In this document: one piece after another, positions 1 to 13,100 of the stretch | Position numbering within the stretch: the first letter of the stretch is position 1 | Layout of the letters: each line of letters opens with the position of its first letter | Source: Lithobates sylvaticus | Lineage: Eukaryota > Chordata > Amphibia > Anura > Ranidae | NCBI GenBank assembly: GCA_028564925.1 | Contig: CM053030.1 | Span: 2,701,061-2,765,060 of the forward strand | Length of the DNA stretch: 64,000 nt | Direction: 5' to 3' | Notes under the pieces: model-generated | Seen by the model: the letters and a program-made list of their open reading frames with translations, nothing else | The model's database searches: none | Told to the model about the DNA's origin: nothing | Translations under genes and position numbers: made by a program

Positions 1-3000
1 CCGGGAACTCCGGCACAGGGATGGTGGGAACCCCTCATAATTGGCACAGCGGGTGTACAGACCCCGGGAACTCAGCACAGGAATGGTGGGAACCCCTCAT
101 AATGGGCACAGCGGGTATACAGACCCGGGAACTCGGCACAGGGATGGGGGGGAACCCCTCATAAAGGGCACAGCGGGTGAACAGACCCGGGAACTCAGCA
201 CAGGACTGGTGGGAACCCCTCATAGATGGGCACAGCGGGTGTACAGACCCGGGAACTCAGCACAGGGATGAGTGGAACCCCTCATAATGGGCACAGCGGG
301 TGTACAGACCCGGTAACTCGCACAGGGATGGATGGAACCCCTCATAATGGGCACAGAGGGTGTACAGACCCGGGAACTCAGCACAGGGATGGTGAGAACC
401 ACTCATAATGGGCACAGCGGGTGTAACAGACCCGGGAACTCAGCACAGGGCTGGTGGGAACCCCTCATAATGCGCACAGCGGGTGTACAGACCCGGGAAC
501 ACAGCACAGGGATGGTGGGCACCGCTCATAATGGGCACAGCGGGTGTACAGACCCGGGAACTCAGCACAGGGATGGTGAGAACCCCTCATAATGGCCACA
601 GCGGGTGTAACGACCCGGGAACTCAGCACAGGGATGGTGGGAGCCCGACATAATGGGCACAGCGGTGTACAGACCCGGGAACACAGCACAGGTATGGTGG
701 GAAACCCTCATAATGGGCACAGCGCGTGTACAGACCCGGGAACTCGGCACAGGGATGGTGGAAACCCCTCATAATGGCACAGCGGGTGTACAGACCCGGG
801 AACTCAGCACAGGGATGGCTGCGGGAACCACTCATCAATGGGCACAGCGGGTGTAACAGAACCCGGGTAACTCAGCACAGGGAATGGAGGGCAACCCCCT
901 CATAATGGGCACGAGCGGGTATACAGACCCGGGAACTCAGCACAGGATGGTGAGAACCCCTCATATGGGCAAGCGGGTGTACAAGACCTGGGAAATCGCA
1001 CGGGATGGTGCGGAACCCCTCATCAATGCGCCACCAGCGGGTGTCCAGACCCGGGAACTCACACAGGGATGGTGGGAATCCCCTCAAAAGGCACACAGCG
1101 GGGGTACAGACCCGGAACTCGGCACAGGAGGTGGAACCCCCCACAGAATGGCCACAGCGGGTGTACAGACCCGGGAACTCCACGCACAGGGGTGGGGGGG
1201 GGGGGGGGGGGTGGGGGGGGGGGGGGGGGTGTGGGGTGTGTGGGGGGGGGGGGGGGCAATGGTGGGACAACCCCTCTTAATGGCCACAGCCGAGGGTTGT
1301 TAAACAGACCCGGGAACACGGCAGCACAGGCGATGCGGATGAGACACCCCTCATAATGGGCACAGCGGTGTACCAGACCCGGGGGGGGGGGGGGGGGGGA
1401 ACTCAGCACCGTGGATGGGGTGAACCCCTCATAAATGGGCACACGCCGGGTGTCACAGACCCGGGAACTCGGCCAACAGTGATGGTGGAGAAACCCCTCA
1501 TAATGGGCACACAGTCGTGGCGTAACAGGACCCCGGAACTCCGGCCACAGGGATGGTGGGGGAACCTCCGCTTAATGGTCACAGCGGGTGTACAGAACCG
1601 GCACTCAGCACAGTGATGGTGCGGGAAACCCCCTTCCTAATGGGCACAGCGGGACATCACAGACCCGGGTAACTCACGCACAGGGAAGGTGAGAACACAC
1701 CTCAATACTGGTCACCAGCGGGTCTACCCAGACCCCCGGGAACTCAGCACATGGGATGGTAGGGAACCGCCTTCTTAAAGGGCACAGCGTGTCTAAGCAG
1801 ACCCGGGCAACTCAGCACAGGGGATGGTGGGAACCCCTCATAAAGGGCACAGCGGGTGTACAGACCCGGGAACTCAGCACAGGGAAGGTGGGAACCCCTT
1901 CATAATGGGCACAGCGGGTGTACAGACCCGTGAACTCAGCACAGGGATGGTGGGAACCCCTCATAATGGGCACAGCGGTGTACAGACCCGGGAACTCAGC
2001 ACAGGTAGGGTGGGAACCCCTCATAATGGGCACAGCGGTGTACAGACCCGGAACTCAGCACAGGATGGGGAGAACCCCCTCATAATGGGCACCGCGGGTG
2101 TACAGACCCGGAACTCAGCACAGGGGATGGTGGAAACCCCTCATAATGGGCACAGCGGTGTACCGACCCGGGAACTCGGCACAGGGATGGTGGGAACCCC
2201 TCATAATGGGCACAGCCGGTGTACAGACCCGGGAACTCGTCACAGGGATGGTGGGAACCCCTCATCACATGGGCAAGCCGCGGCGGCGTACCCAGACCCG
2301 GAAACCTTCGGCACCGAGGGGGGAAGGTGGAAACCCCTCCTAAAAGGCACAGCGGTTGTACAGACCCGGGAACTCGGCACAGGGATGGTGGGCACACATC
2401 CTCATAATGGGCACAGCGGGTGTAACAGACCCGGAGATAACTCGGCACAGGATGGTGGGAACCCCCTCGATCAAATGGGCACAGCTTGTGTATAAAGCGG
2501 ACCCGGGAACCTCAGCACATGAATGTGGAAACCCCTCATAACTGGGCACGAGCGGGGTACAGACCCGGGAACTACGGCACAACATGGATGGTGAGACCCC
2601 TCCATAAGGGGCACCTCGCGTGTGTACAGACCCCGGGAACTCAGCACAGGGATGGTGGAGAACCCCTCCAATAATGGGCAACAGCGTGGTGTACAGACAC
2701 GGGAACATAATGGCACAGCGGTGTACAGACCGGATCGCACAGGGATGGAAGGGAAAACCCACATAATGGGCGCAGCGGGTGTACAGACCCGGGAACCACG
2801 CACAGGATGGTGAGAACCCCACCTAATGGGCACAGCGGGTGTACAGACCTGGGAAATCCGGCACAGGGATGGTGGGAACCCCTCATAATGGGCCACAGCG
2901 GGTGTACAGACCCCGGAACTCGGCACAGGGATGGTGGGGAGCCCCACATAATGGGCACAGCGGTCGTACAGACCCCAGAACTCGGCACAGGGATGGTGGG

Positions 3001-6000
3001 ACCCCTCATAATGGGCACAGCGGGTGGTACAGACCCGGGAACTCAGCACAGGGATGGTTGGAACCCCTCATAATGGGCACTGCGGGTGTACAGACCCCGG
3101 AACTCAGCACAGGGATGGAGGGAACCCCTCATACTGGGCACAGTGGGTCTACAGACCCGGGAACTCAGCACAGGGATGGTGGGAACCCCTCAAAATGGGC
3201 ACAGCGGGTGTACAGAACCCGGGAACTCAGCACAGGGAAGGTGGGAACCCCTCATAATGGGCACAGCGGGTGTACAGACCCGGGAACTCAGCTCAGGGAT
3301 GGTGGGAACCCCTCATAATGGGCACATGCGGGTGTACCGACCCGGGAACCTGGCACAGGGATGGTGGGAACCCCTCCTAATGGGCACAGCGGGGTGTACA
3401 GACCCTGGAACTCGGCACAGGGATGGTGGGAACCCCTCATAATGGGGCACAGCGGGTGTACAGACCCTGGAACTCGGCACCGGGATGGTGGGAACCCCCT
3501 CATAATGGGCACAGCGGGGGTACAGAACCCGGGAACTCAGCACAGGGATGGTGGGAAACCCTCATAATGGGCACAGCGGGTGTACAGACCCGGAAACTCA
3601 GCACAGGGATGGTGGGAACCCCTCATAATGGGCACAGCGGGTGTAATACAGACCCGGGAACTCAGCACCGGGATGGTGGGAACCCCTCATTATGGGCACA
3701 GCGGGTGTACAGACCCGGGAACTCGGCACAGGGATGGTGGGAACCCCTCATAAAGGGCACAGCGGGTGTACAGACCCGGAAACTCAGCACAAGGATGGTG
3801 GTAACCCCTCATAATGGGCACAGCGGGTGTACAGACCCGGAACTCAGCACAGGAATGGTGGAACCCCTCATAATGGGCACAGCGGGTGTACAGACCCGGG
3901 AACTCAGCACAGGGGATGGTGGAACCCTCATAATGGGCACAGCCGGTGTACAGAACCGGGAACTCAGCACAGGGATGGTGGGCAACCCCTCATAATGGGC
4001 ACAGCGGGTGTACAGACCCGGGAACTTCAGCACAGGGATGGTGGGAACCCCTCATAATGGGCACAGCGGGTGAACAGACCCGGGAACTCAGCACAGGGAT
4101 GGTGGGAACCCCTCATCATGGCCACAGCGGGTGTACAGACCGGGAACTCAGCACAGGGATGGTGGGAACCCCACTTACTGGGCACAGCGGGTGTACAGCC
4201 CCGGGTACTCAGCACAGGGAAGGTGGGAACCCCTTCATAATGGGCACAGCGGTGTACAGACCCCGGGAACTCAGCACAGGGATGGTGGGAACCCCTCATA
4301 ATGGGCACAGCGGGTGTACAGACCCGGGAACTCGGCACAGGGCATGTGGGAACCCCTCATAATTGGCACAGCGGGTGTACAGACCCAGGAACTCAGCACA
4401 GGGATGGTGGAAACCCCTCATAATGGGCACAGCGGGTGTACAGACCCCGGAACTCAGCACAGGGATGGTGGGAACCCATCATAATGGGCACAGCGGGTGT
4501 ACAGACCCGGAACTCAGCACAGGGATGGTGGGAACCCCTCATAATGGGCACAGCGGGTGTACAGACCCGGAAACTCAGCACAGGGATGGTGGGAACCCCT
4601 CATAATGGGCACAGCGGGTGTACAGACCCGGAACTCAGCACAGGGATGGTGGGAAACCCTCATAATGGGCACAGCGGGTGTACAGACCCGGGAACTCAGC
4701 ACAGGGATGGTGGAACCCCTCATAATGGGCACAGCGGGTGTACAGACCTGGGAACTCGGCACAGGATGGTGGGAACCCCTCATAATGGGCACAGCGGGTG
4801 TACAGACCCGGGAACTCAGCACAGGGATGGTGAGAACCCCTCATATGGGCACAGCGGGTGTACAGACCCGGGAACTCGTCACAGGGATGGTGGGAAACCC
4901 TCATAATGGGCACAGCGGGTGTACAGACCCTGGAACTCAGCACAGGGATGGTGAGAACCCCGCATAATGGGCACAGCGGGTGTACAGACCTGGAAATCAG
5001 CACAGTGATGGAGGGAACCCCTCATAAAGGGCACAGCGGGTGTACAGACCCGGGAACTCAGCAAAGGGATGGTGAGAACCCCTCATAATGGGCACAGCGG
5101 GTGTAACAGACCTGGGAACTCAGCACAGGGAAGGTGGGAACCCCTCATAATGGGCACAGCGGGTGTACAGACCCGGAACTCAGCACAGGGATGGTGGGAA
5201 CCCCTCATAAAGGGCACAGCGGGTGTACAGACCCGGGAACTGAGCACAGGGATGGTGGGAACCCCACATAATGGGCACAGCGGGCGAACAGACCCGGTAA
5301 CTCGGCACAGGGATGGTGGGAACCCCACATAAGGGGCACAGCGGGTGTACAGACCCGGGAACTCTGCACAGGGATGGTGGGAACCCCTCATTATGGGCCC
5401 AGCGGGTGTACAGACCCCGGGAACTCAGCACAGGGATGGTGGGAACCCCTCATAATGGGCACAGCGGGAGAACAGACCCGGGAACTCAGCACAGGGATAT
5501 TGAGAACCCCTCATAATGGGCACAGCGGGAGTACAGACACGGGAACTCCGCACAGGGATGGTGGGAATCCCTCATAATGGGCACAGCTTGTGTACAGACC
5601 CGGGAACTCTGCACAGGGATGGTGGGAACCCCTCAATTTTGGGCACAGCGGGTGTACAGACCCGGGAACTCAGCACAGGGAAGGTGGGAACCCCTCATAA
5701 GGGCACAGCGGGTGTACAGACCCGGGAACTCGGCACAGGGATGATGTGAACCCCTCAAAATGGGCACAGCGGGTGTACAGACCCGGGAACTCAGCACAGG
5801 GATGGTGGGAACCCCACATAATGGGCACAGCGGGTGTACAGACCCGGGAACTCAGCACAGGGATGGGTGGGAACCCCTCATAATGGGCACAGCGGGTGTA
5901 CAGAACCCTGGAACTCAGCACAGGGATGGTGGTAACCCCTCATAATGGGCACAGCGTGGTTACAGACCCGGGAACTCGGCACAGGGATGGTGTGAACCCC

Positions 6001-9000
6001 TCATAAAGGGCACAGCGGGTGTACAGACCCGGAACTCAGCACAGGGATGGTGGGAACCCCTCTTAATGGGCACAGCGGGTGTACAGACCCGGGAACTCAG
6101 CACAGGGATGGTGGGAACCCCACATAATGGGCACAGCGGGTGTACAGACCTCCAAACTCAGCACAGGGATGGTGGGAACCCCTCATAATGGGGCACATGC
6201 GGGTGTACAGACCCGGGAACTCAGCACAGGGATGGTGAGAACCCCCCATAATGGGCACAGCGGGTGTCCAGACCCGGGAACTCGGCACAGGGAGGGTGGG
6301 AACCCCTCATCATGGGCACAGCGGGTGTACAGACCCTGGAACTCAGCACAGGGATGATGAGAACCCCTCATAATGGGCACAAGCGGGTGTACAGACCCGG
6401 GAACTCAGCAGCAGGGATGGTGGGAACCCCTCATAATGGGCACAGCGGGTGTACAGACCCTGGAACTCATCACAGGGATGGTGGGAACCCCTCATAATGG
6501 GCACAGTGGGTGTACAGACCCGGGAAACTCAGCACAGGATGGTGGGAACCCCTCATAATGTGCAAAGCGGGTGTACAGACCCGGGAACTCGGTACAGGGA
6601 TGGTGAGAACCCCTCATAATGGGCACAGCGGTGTACAGACCCGGGAACTCAGCACAGGGATGGTGGGAAACCCTCATAATGGGCACAGCGGGTGTACTGA
6701 CCCGGGAACTCCGCACAGGGATGGGTGGAACCCCACATAATGGGCACAGCGGGTGTACATACCCGGGAAATCGGCACAGGGGATGGTGGGAACCCCTCAT
6801 AATGGGCACAGCGGGTGTACAGACCCGGGAAACTCAGCACAGGGATGGTGGAACCCCTCATAATGGGCACAGCGGGTGTACAGACCCTGGAACTCGGCAC
6901 AGGGATGGAGGGAAACCCTCATCATGGGCAAAGCGGGTGTCCAGACCCGGGAACTCAGCACAGGGATGGAGAGAACCCCTCATAATGGGCACAGCGGGGT
7001 GTACAGACCTGGGAAATCGGCACAGGGCTGGTGGGAACCCCTCATAATGGGCACAGCGGGTGTACCGACCCGGGAACTCAGCACAGTGATGGTGGGAACC
7101 CCTCATCAATGGCACAGCGGGTGTACAGACCCGGGAACTCAGGCACAGGGATGGTGGGAACCCCTCATAATGGGCACAGCGGTGTACAGACCCGGAACTC
7201 AGCACAGGGATGGTGTGAACCCCTCATAATGGGCACAGCGGGTGTACAGACCCTGGAACTCAGCCCAGGGATGGTGGGAACCCCTCATAATGGGCACAGC
7301 GTGTGTACAGACCCGGGAACTCAGCACAGGGAATGGTGGGAACCCCTCATAATGGGCACAGCGGGTGTACAGACCCGGGAACTCGGCAAAGGGATGGTGG
7401 GAACCCCTCATAATTGGCACAGCGGGTGTACAGACCCAGTAACTCAGCACAGGGATGGTGGAACCCCTCATAATGGCCACAGCGGGTGTACAGACCCCGG
7501 AACTCAGCACAGGGATGGTGGGAACCCCTCATAATGGGCACTGCGGGTGTACAGAACCGGGAACTCAGCACAGGGATGGTGTGAACCCCTCATAATGGGC
7601 ACATCGGGTGTACAGACCCGGGACCTCAGCACGGGGATGGTGGAACCCCTCATAATGGGCACAGCGGTGTACATACCCGGGAACTCGGCACAGGGATGGT
7701 GGGAACCCCTCATATTGGGCACAGCGAGTGTACAGACCCGGGAACTCGGCACCGGGATGGTGGGAACCCCTCATAATGGGCACAGCGGGTGTACAGACCC
7801 GGGAACTCAGCACATGGGATGTGGGAACCCCTCATAATGGGCACAGCGGGTGTCCAGACCCGGGAACTCAGCACAGGTATGGTGGGAACCCCTCATAATG
7901 GGCACAGCGTGTGTACAGACCCGGGAACCCGGCACAGGGATGGTGGGAAACCCCTCATAATGGGCCCAGCGGGTGTACAGACCCGGGAACGCAGCACAGG
8001 GATGGTGGGAACCCCTCCTAAAGGGCACAGCGGGTGTACAGACCCGGGAACACAGCACAGGGATGTGGGAACCCCTCATAATGGGCCCAGCGGTTGTACA
8101 GACCCGGAACTCAGCACAGGTATGGTTGGAACCCCTCATAATGGGCCCAGCGGGTGTACAGACCCTGGAACTCGGCACAGGGATGGTGGGAACCCTCACA
8201 AAATGGGCACAGCGGGTGTACAGACCCAGGAACTCAGCACAGGGATTGTGGGAACCCCTCATAATGGTCACAGCGGGTGTACAGACCCAGAACACAGCAC
8301 AGGGAGGGTGAGAACCCCACATAATGGGCACAGGCGGTGTACAGACCCGTGAACTCAGCACAGGGAAGGTGGGAACCCCTAATAATGGGCACAGCGGGTG
8401 TACAGACCCGGAACTCAGCACAGGGATGGTTGGGAACCCCTCATAATGGGCACAGCGGGTGTACAGACCCCTGGAACTCAGCACAGGGATGGTGGGAACC
8501 CCTCATAATGGGCACAGCGGGTGTACATACCCGGGAACTCGCACAGGGATGGTGGGAACCCTCATAATGGGCACAGCGGGTGTACAGCCCCGGGAACTCA
8601 GCACAGGGATGGTGAGACCCCTCATAATGGGCACAGCGGGTGTACAGACCCGGGAACTCAGCACAGGGGATGGTGGGAACCCCTCATAATGGGCACAGCG
8701 GTGTACAGACCCGGGAACTCGGCACAGGGAAGGTGGGAACCCCTCATAAGTGGGCACAGCGGGTGTACAGACCCAGGAACTCAGCACAGGGATTGTGGGA
8801 ACCCCTCATATTGGGCACAGCGGGTGTACAGTCCCGGGAACTCGGCACAGGGATGGTGGGAACCCCTCATAATGGGCACAGCAGGTGTACAGACCAGGGA
8901 ACTCAGCACAGATATGGTGGGAACCCCTCATAATGGGCACAGCGGGTGTACAGACCCGGGAACTCAGCACAGGGATGGTGAGAACCCCACATAATGGGCA

Positions 9001-9340
9001 CAGCCGGTGTACAGACCCGGGAACTCAGCACAGGGATGATGGGAACACCTCATAATGGGCACAGCGGGTGTACAGACCCGGGAACTCAGCCTAGGGATGG
9101 TGGGAACCCCTCATAATGGCACAGCAGGTGTACAGAACCCGGGAACTCGGCACAGGGGATGGTGGGAACCCCTCCTAATGGGCACAGCGGGTGTACAGAC
9201 CCGGAACTCATCACAGGGAAGGTGGGAACCACCTCATAATGGGCACAGCGGGTGTACAGACCCCGTGGTACCTCAGCACAGGGATGATGGGAAAGGGCGG
9301 GTGTACACGAGGCCGGGGCACCCGGGCACAGGGAGGTGTG
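1..9340. repeat. 61-bp minisatellite, about 150 units
   Basis: A head-to-tail array reading ACAGACCCGGGAACTCAGCA / CAGGGATGGTGGGAACCCC / TCATAATGGGCACAGCGGGTG. The usual period is 61 bp. It enters from beyond the left window edge. Units are 90-98 percent alike over 2840-9280 but carry many single-base gains and losses over about 840-2830, plus G runs at 1196-1256 and 1381-1399. Because 61 is not a multiple of three, any open frame passes through all three readings of the unit and usually stops at the TAA of TCATAATGG; the many 60-220 codon frames here are therefore not genes. Confidence 0.97.
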
Positions 9341-9439
9341 GTAATGTCAAGGGGCACTCTTGGTGGAGTGCCCCGTTACATTTCTTCTTCCTGTAATATA
9401 AAAGATGAAGTAGAATTGGGTGAAGCTCCCCGGAGTTGG

Positions 9440-9700
9440 GTGGTGACATGTTTACTGCTCTGGGGGCTCGGGGGTGACATGTTTCGGCTCTGGGGCTCGG
9501 TGGGTGTGACCTTATCTGCTCTGGGGGCTCGGTGGGTGTGACATGTTTCTGCTCTGGGCTCGTGGGTGTGACACATGTTTCTGCTCGGGCTCAGGGGGTC
9601 CTGACCATTTTTCTGCTCTGGGCGCTCGGTGGGTGTGACATGTTTCGGGCTCTGGGGCTCGGTGGGTGTGACATGTTTCTGCTCTGGGGCTCGGTGGGGG
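9440..9700. repeat. Short minisatellite, period about 35-40 bp
   Basis: Six or seven imperfect units of TGACATGTTTCTGCTCTGGG followed by GCTCGGTGGGTG. Unit length varies because the G run and the GGGTGTGA segment vary. Confidence 0.85.
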
Positions 9701-10100
9701 TTGGGTTGTCCCTAGACATCATTAGGATCCTGCGGGAAGGAGAGGCAGATGTGTATAATTAATGAGAGAAACGGAGTGTTTTGGGGGCGGAGCTGATGCG
9801 GAGGACCCAGACATTGGACGGGCCCCGTAGATGACAATTTTTGTATACAAAATACATGGGGGTCTCATTCGTATATAGGGGGGGGGTGTGTTGCGGCACT
9901 GGGGGGGAAAATCCTGGGGGGGGGGGTTGGTTTGGGGTCAGGTGTAGATCGGTACTTTTATGCGCGACGTTAGGGGGGATGGGGGAATTTCCGTTGTGAT
10001 CTGCTTTTTTCTGTTCAGTGAGGAAATCCCCGAAAACCCCCCCAAAAAAAATCCAAGAAGGACTCAGGGATTTGTAACGAGAGCCAGGGGGCATTTTTTA
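9700..10100. other. Non-repetitive spacer
   Basis: About 400 bp between two arrays, with a few short G homopolymers (9881-9889, 9917-9926). I see no gene, splice-site pair or transposon end. Confidence 0.5.
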
Positions 10101-13100
10101 GTAATGAGTCGCAGGGGGCAGATTATTAACGCAAGCTTTTGGGTCAGATTATGTAATGTAGAGTGCGGGGGCTTTTAGTAATGCAAAATGCAGGGGTCAG
10201 ATTTTTAATGCAAGTGCAGGGGTTTAGTATTAGTAATGCAAACGCAGGGTTAGTATTATTTGCAAAGCGCAGGGGTCAGTATTTGTAATTTTGGCGCAGG
10301 GGCTATTAACAATGAAGACGCGGGGGGCGTATTTGTAATGTAAGCGCAGGGGTAGTATTATTTTTTGTGGCAGGGGTCAGATTATGTAATGTGGCCGGGG
10401 TCAGTATTATTAAGCAGAGGGGCAGGGGGCAGTATTATGTAAAAGGGGGAAACGGGGTCAGTATTATGAATCAGAGGAAGGGGGGAGTATTTTGTAATGT
10501 AAGCGCAGGGGGCAGTAAAATTTTTAAAGTAAGCGCAGGGGTAGAATTATTTAAAGGGGAGCGCAGGGGGGTCAGATTATGAATGCAGGTACAGGGGTTT
10601 TAGTATTTGTAATGCAGATGAAGGGGGCAGTATTATGTAATGTTTTAGTGCAGGGGGGCAGTATTTTAAAAGTGACGCAGGGGGCTATTATGTAATGTAG
10701 AGCGCAGGGGTCAGTATTAGTAATTAAGGGGCAGGGGTCGTATTATGTAATGTAGAGCGCAGGGGGCCCGTATTTTGTAATGCAGGTGCGGGGTCATTTA
10801 TGTAAAAGCAGAGTGCAGGGGGCCGTATTATTAATGAGAGCGCAGGGGGGCATTTAGTATGCGAGCGCAGGGGTCAGTTTTATGTAAAAGAGCGCAGGGG
10901 TCGTTTATGTAAAGTAGAGCGAGGGGGCAGTATTATTTTGTAATAGTATAGGGGGGGCGTATTATTAAAGTAGAGTGCAGGGTCAGTATTTGATGTAGAT
11001 GCAGGGTCCCTATTAGAATGGGTTTTCAGGGGGCAGTTTTTAATTAAGTGCAGGGGGGCTTTATGAATGCAAGCGCAGGGTCAGTATTATGTAATGCAGA
11101 GCGCAGGGGTCAGTAATTATGTAATGTAGAGCAAGGGGGCAGTAATTAATTAGAGCGCAGGGTTTAGTATTTTAATGTAAAAGTACGGGGGCATATTATG
11201 TAATTAAATGCAGGGGGCAGTTTAAAAGTAATGTAAACGCAGGGGGCATATTATGTAAGTAGAGCGCAGGGGGGCTATTATGTAATGCAGAGCGCAGGGC
11301 AATTATTTAAGTAGGGACAGGGGTCATTTATTAAAGCAGGGGGCCGGGGCCAGTTTAGTAATGTAACGAGGGGCTATTAGTAAGCAGGGCCCGGGTCAAT
11401 TATGTAAAGTAGAGTACAGGGGGGGCATATTAAAGTAAGCGAGGCAGGTCATATTATGTAAAGCAGAGTGCGAGGTCAGTATTATGTAATGCAGAGTCAG
11501 GGGCAGTATTATTAATTAAGTGCAGGGGTCATATTATATAAAGAGAGTGCAGGGGTCATATTATGTAATGCAGAGTGCAGGTTCATATTATGTAATCGAT
11601 GCGGGGGCTATTAGTATGCAGAGTCAGGGTCAGTTTTTAATGCAGAGTGCAGGGGGCAGTTTAGTCTGAAGCGCAGGGGGCAGTTTATTCATGTAAGGCG
11701 GGGTCATATTTTGAAAAGCAAGCGCGGGGCATATTTTTTAATGTAAATACGGGGGGCAGTATTATGTAAACAGAGTCAGGGGGGCAGTAATTTTTGTAAA
11801 GTAGATCAGGGGCAGTAGTGTGTAATGCAAGTGAGGGGGGCATAGTGTGTAATGAAGAGTTTTCCCCGGGGTCATATTGTGTAATGCGACGCAGGGTCAT
11901 ATTAGTAAAGTAGAGCGCAGGGGGCATATTATTAATTTAGTACAGGGTCAATTATGTAATTAGAGGCAGGGGTCATATTATGTAATGTGAGTGCAGGGTT
12001 TAGTTAAAAAAATTTAAAGCAGAGTGAATGGGGGCAGATGTGTAAAGCGAGTGCGGGGGTTATATGTGTAATGAGAGCCCAAAGGGGGCAGTTGTTAATG
12101 CAGATGCGGGGCAGTATTATGTAAGCAGAGTGAAGGGGGATTTATGTAATGTAGATGCAGGGGTAGGAGGTAGTAGAGTGCGAGGTCAAATTTTGAGAAC
12201 CCAGAGCGCAGGGGTCAGTAGCATGTAATGTAGGCGCAAGGGCCTAGCGTGTAATTTTTAGAGGCGGGGGCATAGCGTGTAAGCGAGTGCAGGGGGAGTA
12301 GAGTGTAAAGTAGAGTGCAGGGGTTAGAGCGTTTTTAATTAGAGTGCAGGGGGTAGTATGGGGTAACGCAGACACGGGGTCAGTAGCAGTAATGTAAGCC
12401 AGGGGTCGTGCGTTTAAAAAGGGAGAGCGCAGGAGTCGTAGAGTTAATGCAGACGCCGGGGTCATTAGAGTGTAATGTAGAGTGCAGGGGTTGTAGCGTG
12501 TTAATTGTAAGTGGCGGGGGTCTATGAATAACGCAGAGCGCAGGGGGCATAGCATTAAGTAAGCGCAGGGGCATAGCATTAAGGCAGGCACAGGAACAGT
12601 AGAGTGTAAAGCGATGCAGGGGGCATTGTGAATGCAGAGCGCGGGGTCATAAGTGTAAGTAGAGTGCAGGGGTTTGTACGTTAAGTAAGTGCAGGGCAGT
12701 TTATGAATGCGATTTTAGGGGGCATATTATTAAGCAAGTGCGGGGCAGTATTTTGAAACAGGGGTGCCCGGGTCATAGTGTTAATGTAAAGCGAAGGGTC
12801 CAGGTGTGTAATGTAGAGTGCAGGGGTCAGTATGAGTAACGCAGAGCGTGGGGTCAATTTGGGAAAATAAGGCAGGGGTCAGTATTATGTAATTAGAGTG
12901 CGGTGTCAGATTTTTGTCGCGATGATGGGTCAGTAGGGGGGAAAAAGCAGGGGTGCAGGGGTTAGAAATGTGTAATGTAGAGCGCAGGGGTCATAGTGTG
13001 TAATTAATGCAGGGGGCAAGCTGTAATGTAAGAGTGCAGGGGTTTTAGCGTTAAAGTAAGGCGGGGTTAGATTTTGTAATGCAGAGTGAGGGGTCGTATT

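Noticed and set aside
1-9340. Dozens of 60-220 codon frames on both strands
   Set aside because: Shadows of the 61-bp unit passing through its three phases to the TAA in TCATAATGG.
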